Positions 57,240-64,000 of a stretch of 64,000 nucleotides of DNA are shown piece by piece. Every line of letters begins with the position of its first letter. Position 1 is the stretch's first letter. Where the stretch lies: positions 4,216,001-4,280,000 of the forward strand of contig NZ_CP022753.1 in the NCBI RefSeq assembly GCF_002263495.1, read 5' to 3'. Both the position numbers and the translations under genes were made by a program. The notes below the pieces were generated by a model. The model was not told the DNA's origin. It made no database searches and saw only the letters and a list, made by a program, of their open reading frames with translations. The stretch comes from Nocardiopsis gilva YIM 90087 (GTDB lineage: Bacteria; Actinomycetota; Actinomycetes; Streptosporangiales; Streptosporangiaceae).

Positions 57240-58559
57240 TCACTGCCCGCGCAGCACCTGACGCAGCCGCTGCAGGATCTCGCCGAAACGGCGCTCGGCG
57301 CCGTGTGAGGTGGGGGTGTAGTACTCGCGGTCGGCGACGGCGTCGGGGGCGTGCTGCTGGGGCGCGACGCCGCCGGGGTAGTCATGGGCGTACTTGTAGC
57401 CCTTTCCGTGGCCGAGCTCCTTGGCCCCCTTGTAGTGGCCGTCGCGCAGGTGCGGGGGGACCGGCCCGCCCAGTCCCTTGCGCACATCGCCCATGGCAGC
57501 GTTGATCGCGCCGATGACGGCGTTGGACTTGGGCGCCAGCGAGATGTGGATGACGGCCTGGGCCAGGTTGATCCGTGCCTCGGGCAGGCCGATGAGGTCC
57601 ACCGCCTGGGCGGCGGCGACCGCCACCTGCAGGGCGGTGGGGTCGGCCATGCCGACGTCCTCGCTCGCGTGGACGACGAGGCGCCGCGCGATGAAGCGCG
57701 GGTCCTCCCCCGCCTCGATCATCCGGGCCAGGTAGTGCAGGGCCGCGTCCGGGTCGCTGCCGCGCATGCTCTTGATGAACGCGCTGATGACGTCGTAGTG
57801 CTGGTCGCCGGAGCGGTCGTAGCGGACGGCATGGCGGTCGACCGCGCGCTCGACGTCGTCGACCGTGATCTCCGAGCGCTCCCCGGCGACCAGCGCGGCC
57901 GCCTCGAGGTAGGTCAGCGAGCGCCGCGCGTCGCCGCCCGCGAGGCGCACCACATGCTCGGTCGCCTCCTCGGTGAGGGCGTAGCGGCCCGTGAGACCGC
58001 GCTCGTCGGTGAGGGCGCGCTCCAGGAGCGACCGGATGTCGTCGTCGCCCAGCGATTCGAGGGTGAGCAGGAGCGAGCGGGACAGCAGCGGGCTCACTAC
58101 GGAGAAGAACGGGTTCTCGGTGGTCGCGCCGATGAAGCTCACCCACCGGTTCTCCACGGCGGGCAGCAGCGCGTCCTGCTGGGTCTTGTTGAACCGGTGC
58201 ACCTCGTCGACGAAGAGCAGGGTGCGGGTGCCGCGCATGCCCATCTGGCGCCGGGCGTCGTCGATGACGGCGCGGACGTCCTTCACCCCGGCGGTCACGG
58301 CGGACAGCTCGACGAACCGGCGGTTGGTCACCCTGCTGACGACGGAGGCGAGTGTGGTCTTCCCGGTGCCGGGAGGCCCCCACAGGAACAGCGACATGGG
58401 GGCGTCGTCCTCGACGAGCCGACGCAGTGGGCTGCCGTCCCCCAGCAGGTGCCGCTGCCCCGCGACCTCGTCGAGGGTCCGCGGACGCATCCGCACGGCG
58501 AGGGGCTCCTGGCTGCGCTGCGCTTCGGCGCCAGCGTCGTCGAACAGTGTTTCGGACAC
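57240..58559 (-). CDS. rarA: Replication-associated recombination protein RarA (MgsA)
   Basis: This AAA+ ATPase acts at stalled replication forks. The product is 439 residues from GTG 58559; an earlier start would overlap the preceding gene. Walker A is [19 protein letters not shown] and Walker B is [20 protein letters not shown], with sensor 1 in [11 protein letters not shown]. The C-terminal tetramerisation domain has [20 protein letters not shown] and [14 protein letters not shown]. It begins 10 bases after the phosphatase gene stop, so the two are probably co-transcribed, an unusual pairing. Confidence 0.95.
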   Translation of the reverse strand: MSETLFDDAGAEAQRSQEPLAVRMRPRTLDEVAGQRHLLGDGSPLRRLVEDDAPMSLFLWGPPGTGKTTLASVVSRVTNRRFVELSAVTAGVKDVRAVIDDARRQMGMRGTRTLLFVDEVHRFNKTQQDALLPAVENRWVSFIGATTENPFFSVVSPLLSRSLLLTLESLGDDDIRSLLERALTDERGLTGRYALTEEATEHVVRLAGGDARRSLTYLEAAALVAGERSEITVDDVERAVDRHAVRYDRSGDQHYDVISAFIKSMRGSDPDAALHYLARMIEAGEDPRFIARRLVVHASEDVGMADPTALQVAVAAAQAVDLIGLPEARINLAQAVIHISLAPKSNAVIGAINAAMGDVRKGLGGPVPPHLRDGHYKGAKELGHGKGYKYAHDYPGGVAPQQHAPDAVADREYYTPTSHGAERRFGEILQRLRQVLRGQ

Positions 58560-58569
58560 GTGGTCCAGC

Positions 58570-60822
58570 CTAATAGCGCTGCGGAGCTCCCCGTTGCGCG
58601 TCCTCATTGCCGGATCCGTGCATGCGGATGGCGAGGATCGCGATGTCGTCGCCGCGTCCCGCCGGGACCAGCTCGGTCAGGGCGGTGGCGATGGACTGGA
58701 CGCCCTGGTCGTGGCGGTCGCGGACGATCGTGCCGACCTGCTGCAGGCCGGCGTCCATGGTGAACTCGGAGCTTTCCAGCAGCCCGTCGGAGCACATGAG
58801 CAGGCTCTCGCCGGGCCGCAGGCGCCGGGTGGAGACGGGGTACTTGGCGTCGGCGTCGACGCCCACGGGCGGGCCGGTCTCCGGCTCCCACAGTTCGAAG
58901 GCCTCCGAGGTGCCGACCACGGCCGGAGGCTGGCCGGCCCAGGCGGCCTGCATTTCGCCGCTGTCGAGGTCGAGGACGAGGTAGCCGCAGGTGGCGAAGA
59001 CGATCTCGCCGGTCTCGCCGAGGAGGCGGTTGGTTTCGGCCAGTACGGTTCCGGGGTCGCCCTGGTTGGTGGCGTAGGCCCGGAACGCCACGCGGATCTG
59101 CCCCATGGCGGCCGCGGCCTCCACTCCGTGGCCCTGGACGTCGCCGACGACGAGGCCGACCTTGCTGTCGGGGAGCTGGATGACGTCGTAGAAGTCGCCG
59201 CAGACGCGCCACCCGGCGCGGGCGGGCAGGTAGCGGACGGCGATGTCGAGGGCGTCGAAGCCGGGGATCAGGGGCGGGAGCATGCGCCGCTGCATGGCGT
59301 CGGCCAGTTCCAGCTCGGCCTGCTGGCGGCTGACGCGCTGCAGGGCCTGGCCGGCCAGCCCGGCGAGGGTCAGCATGAGGGCGCGCTCGTCGGGGGTGGC
59401 GTGGTGCGGCTGGTTCCAGGCGACCTGCCAGACGCCGAGGGCGACCCTGCGGTCGCCGAAGATGGGGACCGTGGCCCAGGACTGCGCGCTGGTGTGGTGC
59501 AGGATCTCGGCGGCGGCGGGGAAGCGTTCGAGCGCCTCGGCCCGGCTCTCGAAGAAGCGCGGTTGCCGGTCCTGGACGACCGCGCCCATGGGGTAGGCGG
59601 TGTCGGCGGCGTCGCGGCCGTCGATCATGGCGATGGCGTCGGTCTTGCGGATCGACGCGGGGGACGCGCGGAGCACACCGTCGACGACGAGCATGACGTG
59701 TGCGGTGGTTCCGCCGAAGATCGGCACGAACTCCTCGGTGAGGAGGCCGGTGACCTCGTCGATGGTGGTGGCCGAGACAAGTTTCGCCGCCAGTTCGGTG
59801 ACTTGGCGCCCTTGCGCGGCCTCGATTCTGCGCCGGTCGGCGAGGCGGCGGACCAGCTGCACGTGCTCGGTGACGTCGTCGATGATGCCGATCAGCCGGG
59901 GCTGGTCCCCGTCGACGAAGCGGGCGCGGGCGTGCAGCGCGTGCTCGTCGCCGGACTGGTCGAACATGCGGAAGCGCTGCTCGTAGTCGCGGCCCTGGTG
60001 GGAGGCCTCCAGTGCGTCGCGGACGCGGGCGATGTCGTCGCGGTGGACCTGGGCCAGGCAGTCCTCGAGGTCGCGGGCGTCGCCGGCCAGCATGCGGCCC
60101 AGGGGTGAGGGGCCGAAGAGCTCGCTGAGCCGCCCCGTCCGCAGGTCGAGGGTCCACAGGACGGCGCCGGAGTTCTCGGTGCGCAGCTCGGTGAGGATGC
60201 GCAGGGTCTCTTCGTCGGGCAGCGGTTCGCGGAAGAGGATCGCCGCACAGGAGGGGCCGCGGCGGGCGCCGTCACCGTTGTCGGCGTCGCTGGGTCTGGC
60301 GGAGGGGATCGCGTTGACGGCCTCGGCCGGGTCGGCCGCGCCGGTGCCGTTGCTGGTGTCCGGCTCGGCGGCGCTGGCGGCCTCGGGCAGTGTGCGGAGT
60401 TCGACGACCATCCGCAGGGGCTCGTTGCCGGGGACGGTCAGCCGCAGGATCCGGGATCCGCCGCCGCCAGCGGCGGACATCCCGGCACGGTGCAGGTCCC
60501 AGCCGGTGCCGCGGTCGCTTTCGGCCAGGAGCTCGGGCCAGAATCGGCCGCGCAGCGAGGACGGCGCTCGGTCCGCGAGGGCGCCGAACGCCTCGTTCGC
60601 CTCCAGGATGTGTCCCCCGCTGTCGGCGACGAGCATGGCGATCGGGGCATGCCGGAACGCCATGCCGACGTGATCTCCCAGCGTGGCCGGGTCAACGCCG
60701 GGCACTGCGGAGGAACCGGCGAAGCCACCGGTTGAGCCGGTTGTGCCGTTCACGTAATCGATCATCCCTGTGTCGTCCCGGAGGTCTCTACCCGCGCCCG
60801 TGCACGCTCTCCCCAGAGACAT
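58570..60822 (-). CDS. PAS/GAF-domain SpoIIE-type protein phosphatase
   Basis: The product is 750 residues from ATG 60822, with ATG 60765 ([14 protein letters not shown]) as an alternative start. Two PAS-like domains ([20 protein letters not shown]; and near 215, [19 protein letters not shown]) are followed by a GAF domain ([19 protein letters not shown]). The PP2C/SpoIIE domain has [34 protein letters not shown] and [14 protein letters not shown], with the metal-binding aspartates in place. Such proteins dephosphorylate anti-sigma-factor antagonists. No anti-sigma or STAS partner is adjacent. It overlaps no other gene and is followed closely by rarA. Confidence 0.92.
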   Translation of the reverse strand: MSLGRACTGAGRDLRDDTGMIDYVNGTTGSTGGFAGSSAVPGVDPATLGDHVGMAFRHAPIAMLVADSGGHILEANEAFGALADRAPSSLRGRFWPELLAESDRGTGWDLHRAGMSAAGGGGSRILRLTVPGNEPLRMVVELRTLPEAASAAEPDTSNGTGAADPAEAVNAIPSARPSDADNGDGARRGPSCAAILFREPLPDEETLRILTELRTENSGAVLWTLDLRTGRLSELFGPSPLGRMLAGDARDLEDCLAQVHRDDIARVRDALEASHQGRDYEQRFRMFDQSGDEHALHARARFVDGDQPRLIGIIDDVTEHVQLVRRLADRRRIEAAQGRQVTELAAKLVSATTIDEVTGLLTEEFVPIFGGTTAHVMLVVDGVLRASPASIRKTDAIAMIDGRDAADTAYPMGAVVQDRQPRFFESRAEALERFPAAAEILHHTSAQSWATVPIFGDRRVALGVWQVAWNQPHHATPDERALMLTLAGLAGQALQRVSRQQAELELADAMQRRMLPPLIPGFDALDIAVRYLPARAGWRVCGDFYDVIQLPDSKVGLVVGDVQGHGVEAAAAMGQIRVAFRAYATNQGDPGTVLAETNRLLGETGEIVFATCGYLVLDLDSGEMQAAWAGQPPAVVGTSEAFELWEPETGPPVGVDADAKYPVSTRRLRPGESLLMCSDGLLESSEFTMDAGLQQVGTIVRDRHDQGVQSIATALTELVPAGRGDDIAILAIRMHGSGNEDAQRGAPQRY

Positions 60823-61243
60823 CCGATTCGGCTTAGTTTAGCGACAGGACCGCCGGTCCGGGCAGGTGGAGAGCGCCTCCCACATTGCGCCCGCGGTGCG
60901 TCGATTCCCTCTCCGACCGTGCAGGACATTTTATCCCGACTGTACGAAAATCAGTCATAAGGGAAAAACCCCATCGAATCAACACTTGGCGGAGGGGGCA
61001 TTTTTCCGTAATCGTTACTACGGCGTGACCGCTTCCCCAGTGGCCCCGCATTGAGCAGGACCCAGGTTACGCCACAGAGCCGCCGATCATGACCCCGCAC
61101 CCCGCGGGTCCCAACGAGAGATCGCGCGATTGGCGCCGATTCCCAACGGTCCCGGCCGCACCACGCACTTCGCCCCTGAAACATGCCGCAACCGGACAGC
61201 TTGCACCAAGCTTTAAGAAGGTACAAGCCTCTACAATTCACCC
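60823..61243. other. Gap between divergent phosphatase and zinc-finger genes
   Basis: No gene is visible. On the minus strand TAAACT at 60841-60836 could be the -10 element of the phosphatase gene. The plus-strand side carries the putative promoter of the zinc-finger peptide. Confidence 0.4.
61232..61237 (+). promoter_or_regulatory. Candidate -10 element (TACAAT) for the zinc-finger peptide
   Basis: TACAAT ends six bases before the ATG at 61244, so the transcription start would coincide with the start codon, as in leaderless actinobacterial mRNAs. No convincing -35 was found at the usual distance, so this is tentative. Confidence 0.4.
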
Positions 61244-61384
61244 ATGTGCGAATCAACGCCCCGCCCCCAGGGAATCTGTCGAGCGCACCTGATCGTCCGC
61301 AACTGGACCTGCCGCCTGTGCAGCTATAGCAACCCCGATAGTGAGACCATCTGCTGCCTGCAATGCGGCGCGGCAAAGAAGTAA
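61244..61384 (+). CDS. RanBP2-like zinc-finger micro-protein (46 residues)
   Basis: The plus-strand frame reads ATG to TAA with a clear finger near the centre: W-x-C-x2-C-x3-N-x7-C-x2-C, in NWTCRLCSYSNPDSE then TICCLQCGAAKK. That spacing differs by one residue from the RanBP2 consensus (W-x-C-x2/4-C-x3-N-x6-C-x2-C), which binds RNA or protein. Gene length is far below usual annotation cutoffs. There is no ribosome-binding site nearby, but a TACAAT six bases upstream would give a leaderless message. The role is unknown. Confidence 0.7.
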   Translation: MCESTPRPQGICRAHLIVRNWTCRLCSYSNPDSETICCLQCGAAKK

Positions 61385-61601
61385 ATCCCGCACCACCCCC
61401 TCATCCGCCCCCACTGTACGCCTCTGCGCATGGCCGGACAGGGACTCCAGACGATACTTCCCCGCCTTATGGCCCAATGGCCCAGGAATTCTCGTTCCGC
61501 ACCGGCAGCGCTCACGCCGTCAGCCACGCCGCGCGACCGATGTCCGGCATCGGGCGACGCGATTCCCCGCTACTCCGCTCAACTCCCTCCCCCCAGAACA
61601 G

Positions 61602-61637
61602 CACCAGGGGCGTGCGTCGCGACGCACGCCCCTGGTG
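61602..61637 (-). terminator. Perfect 36-bp palindrome downstream of aspS
   Basis: CACCAGGGGCGTGCGTCG (61602-61619) is followed immediately by its complement (61620-61637), leaving no unpaired loop. It lies about 50 bases past the aspS stop. A terminator is likely; on double-stranded DNA it could also extrude as a cruciform or bind a dimeric protein. Confidence 0.7.
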
Positions 61638-61686
61638 GTGATCTCGCCGGTGGACCCGCCGTCTCGGCGGTATCCGTGCTCTCGGT

Positions 61687-63465
61687 CTACGCGCTCGTCC
61701 CCGGCTTCTCCGCCTTCTCGGCCTTCTCGCCCTTGCCCGCCTCCGGGTCCGCGTCGATTCCGGCCTCGCGCCGCTGGAAGACGGTGATCGGCGTCGGCGC
61801 ACCCGTCAGGGGGTCGCCGCCCGACGCGGTCTTCGGGAACGCGATGACATCGCGGATGGACTCGCTGTGCGTCAGCAGCGCGATGATCCGGTCCCAACCG
61901 AAGGCGATACCGCCGTGCGGCGGCGGGCCGAACTTGAACGCCTCAAGCAGGAAGCCGAACTTCGCCTCGGCCTCGGCCTTGCTGATCCCCAGCACGTCGA
62001 AGACCCGCTGCTGGACCTCGCCGCGGTGGATACGGATCGAGCCGCCGCCGATCTCCGAGCCGTTGCACACCATGTCGTAGGCGTAGGCCAGGGCGTTGCC
62101 CGGGTCCTTGTGGAAGGTGTCGGCCCACTCGGGCTTCGGACCGGTGAACGGGTGGTGCACCGAGGTCCAGCCGCTGTCGCCGTCCTCCTCGAACATCGGG
62201 GCGTCGACGATCCACAGGAAGGACCACTGCGACTCGTCGATGAGACCGAGCCGGTGCCCGATCTCCAGGCGAGCGGCGCCCAGCAGCTCCTGGGAGGGGC
62301 GGCGCTCCCCGGCCGCGAAGAAGACCGCGTCGCCCGACGTCGCACCGACGGCGTCGACCAGACCGGCGCGCTCCTCCTCCGAGAGGTTCTTGGCGACCGG
62401 GCCGCCGAGCGTGCCGTCCTCCTGGACCAGCACGTAGGCCAGGCCCTTGGCGCCGCGCGCCTTGGCCCACTCCTGCCACCCGTCGAGCTCCTTGCGGGTC
62501 TGGGTGGCGCCGCCGGGCATCACCACGGCGCCCACATAGGGCGCCTGGAAGACGCGGAACGGCGTGTGGGTGAAGAACTCGGTGAGCTCGGTGAGCTCCT
62601 GGCCGAAGCGCAGGTCGGGCTTGTCCGAGCCGAAGCGGTCCATGGCCTCGAGGAACGGCATGCGCGGCAGCGGCAGGGGGACCTCGTACCCCAGCACCTC
62701 GCTCCACAGGCGCGCGATCAGCTCCTCGCCCACCTGGATGACGTCGTCCTGGTCGACGAAGCTCATCTCGATGTCGATCTGGGTGAACTCCGGCTGCCGG
62801 TCGGCCCGGAAGTCCTCGTCGCGGAAGCAGCGGGCGATCTGGTAGTAGCGCTCCATCCCGCCGACCATCAGCAGCTGCTTGAACAGCTGCGGCGACTGCG
62901 GAAGCGCGTACCAGTGGCCGGGCTGCAGGCGGACGGGGACCAGGAAGTCGCGCGCGCCCTCGGGCGTCGACCGGGTCAGGTTCGGCGTCTCGATGTTGAC
63001 GAACCCGTGCTTGCGCATGACGTCGTGCACCGCATAGGTGGCCGTGGAGCGCGTGCGCAGCGCAGCGGCCCGTTCCGGACGCCGGATGTCCAGGTAGCGG
63101 TAGTGGAGCCGGGCCTCCTCCGAGATGTCCTGCGAGCCGTCCAGCGGGAACGGCAGCGGGGCGGCCTCGCTCAGCACCTCGATCTCGTTGGCGACGACCT
63201 CGATCGCGCCCGTGGGGATGTCGGGGTTCTCGTTGCCTTCCGGGCGGACGCGAACCTTGCCGGTCACCTTGATGCAGTACTCGGCACGCAGGTCGTGGGC
63301 GAGGTCGTCCTCGCGCACCACGACCTGCACCACACCGGAGGCTTCGCGCAGGTCGAGGAAGACCACGCCGCCGTGGTCGCGGCGGCGCGCCACCCACCCG
63401 GCAAGGACGACGGTCTCGTCAGCATGCTCGGCGCGCAGGGCACCGGCGTCATGCGTGCGGATCAA
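61687..63465 (-). CDS. aspS: Aspartyl-tRNA synthetase
   Basis: The product is 592 residues, the bacterial type. An N-terminal OB-fold anticodon domain ([32 protein letters not shown]) is followed by the class II core. It has [20 protein letters not shown], then [38 protein letters not shown] and a bacterial insertion (GAD) domain. Motif 3 is [15 protein letters not shown]. The C-terminal tail is lysine/glutamate-rich ([15 protein letters not shown]). The palindrome at 61602 terminates it; the upstream gap to 63725 has no gene. Confidence 0.98.
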   Translation of the reverse strand: MIRTHDAGALRAEHADETVVLAGWVARRRDHGGVVFLDLREASGVVQVVVREDDLAHDLRAEYCIKVTGKVRVRPEGNENPDIPTGAIEVVANEIEVLSEAAPLPFPLDGSQDISEEARLHYRYLDIRRPERAAALRTRSTATYAVHDVMRKHGFVNIETPNLTRSTPEGARDFLVPVRLQPGHWYALPQSPQLFKQLLMVGGMERYYQIARCFRDEDFRADRQPEFTQIDIEMSFVDQDDVIQVGEELIARLWSEVLGYEVPLPLPRMPFLEAMDRFGSDKPDLRFGQELTELTEFFTHTPFRVFQAPYVGAVVMPGGATQTRKELDGWQEWAKARGAKGLAYVLVQEDGTLGGPVAKNLSEEERAGLVDAVGATSGDAVFFAAGERRPSQELLGAARLEIGHRLGLIDESQWSFLWIVDAPMFEEDGDSGWTSVHHPFTGPKPEWADTFHKDPGNALAYAYDMVCNGSEIGGGSIRIHRGEVQQRVFDVLGISKAEAEAKFGFLLEAFKFGPPPHGGIAFGWDRIIALLTHSESIRDVIAFPKTASGGDPLTGAPTPITVFQRREAGIDADPEAGKGEKAEKAEKPGTSA

Positions 63466-63725
63466 CGGGGTTCTCCTTCAACGTTCTCAAGTATCTACTC
63501 ATCTTGCCTGACGTGCGCGAAGTGCCGGTCCATCGCAGCGGGCGCGGTGATCACACCGATCACGGCGACCGGCCCCGGTGGCGGCCCCGGCCAGGACGGT
63601 CCGGGCCGCCGCATCGGACCGATCGCACGCACCACGGTGACCGTTGTCATCGTGTGTCATCGAGGCGATCGCGGACCTGCGACAACAGCCGGCGCCGCCA
63701 CCCCGGTCCGCGCGGACGCACCGGG

Positions 63726-64000
63726 CTAGCGGCCGGTGATATCTCGCAGGAACGGGTTGGTGGCGCGCTCGCGGCCGATGGTGGTCTGCGGACCGTGGCC
63801 GGGAAGCACCGCGGTGTCCTCGGGGTGGTTCGCGCAGACCTGGTCCAGGCTGTGCAGGATCTCCCCGTGGTCGCCGCCGGGGAAGTCGGTGCGGCCGATC
63901 GAGCCGGCGAACAGCAGGTCGCCGGTGAACAGGACGCCGGGGTGGTCGTCGGCGCCCGGAAGGGCGAAGGCCACCGAACCGGGCGTGTGGCCGGGGACGT
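63726..64000 (-). CDS. Metallo-beta-lactamase-fold hydrolase (3' part)
   Basis: The gene enters from beyond base 64000, with 91 codons visible. VPGHTPGS then FALPGADDHPG and VLFTGDLLFAGSIGRTDFPG supply the metal-binding histidine of HTPGS and the aspartate of GDLLF. LPGHGPQTTIGRERATNP carries the final metal-binding histidine, as in glyoxalase-II-type hydrolases. Homologues sit next to hisS/aspS in actinobacteria (recalled from knowledge). The substrate is unclear. Confidence 0.9.
   Translation of the reverse strand, partial: VPGHTPGSVAFALPGADDHPGVLFTGDLLFAGSIGRTDFPGGDHGEILHSLDQVCANHPEDTAVLPGHGPQTTIGRERATNPFLRDITGR

Noticed and set aside
60823-61243. Possible small genes on either strand
   Set aside because: Frames are short and lack start signals; only promoter-like elements for the flanking genes can be argued.

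Overview
The window comes from a high-GC actinomycete, most likely a member of the Nocardiopsidaceae (Nocardiopsis, Thermobifida, Streptomonospora type). The reasons are the strong G/C bias at third codon positions, a complete 'conservon' (cvnABCD) gene set, a DUF5753-type XRE regulator, the gene order pheT-pheS-PAS kinase-spoU-rplT-rpmI-infC and the gene order aroE-mltG-ruvX-alaS-DUF6167-DUF948. Genus is inference; no taxonomic search was run. Nearly every protein gene lies on the minus strand; the exceptions are a secreted HNH nuclease, a kinase-like membrane protein and a 46-residue zinc-finger peptide.

Layout. Bases 1-5900 are an accessory zone: the start of an RGG-repeat protein, a truncated IS605-type TnpB joined in frame to half of a VOC/glyoxalase gene, an IS5-type transposase scar, a GNAT acetyltransferase and a DUF222/HNH protein with an aberrant tail. 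Bases 5838-11480 hold a full rRNA operon (16S-23S-5S, minus strand, no tRNA in the spacer) with terminator, boxA-like leader and candidate promoter. Bases 11900-17450 carry tyrS, two secreted-protein genes, an L-2-hydroxyglutarate oxidase and an XRE regulator. Bases 17575-25787 hold two conservons: an incomplete one (NIT-type kinase plus DUF742) and a complete one (kinase, roadblock, DUF742, Ras-like GTPase), separated by a CbiX-like gene. Bases 26140-35200 are the arginine cluster argCJBDFR-argG-argH with an ArgR-box array at its head; the argCJBDFR genes overlap by ATGA/GTGA junctions, except argC/argJ. Bases 35372-39077 hold an amine/amino-acid oxidase, a MarR regulator and a class III aminotransferase, suggestive of polyamine or amino-acid catabolism.

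Bases 39351-47592 are translation genes: pheST, a PAS histidine kinase, a SpoU rRNA methylase, L20, L35 and IF3. IF3 appears to start at ATC and has an attenuator-like hairpin in its leader. Bases 47675-54822 run alaS-ruvX-mltG-aroE, with mltG apparently split by a frameshift. Bases 54819-60822 hold DUF948, a divergent kinase-like protein, rarA and a PAS/GAF/SpoIIE phosphatase. The window ends with the zinc-finger peptide, aspS and the 3' part of a metallo-beta-lactamase-fold hydrolase.

Points worth following: a palindromic intergenic repeat family with a shared CGTTGATCTCGG core (two full copies and one half copy); the TnpB-VOC fusion; the RGG-repeat protein; the split mltG; and the probably leaderless RanBP2-like zinc-finger peptide. 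None is proven to be new from sequence alone.
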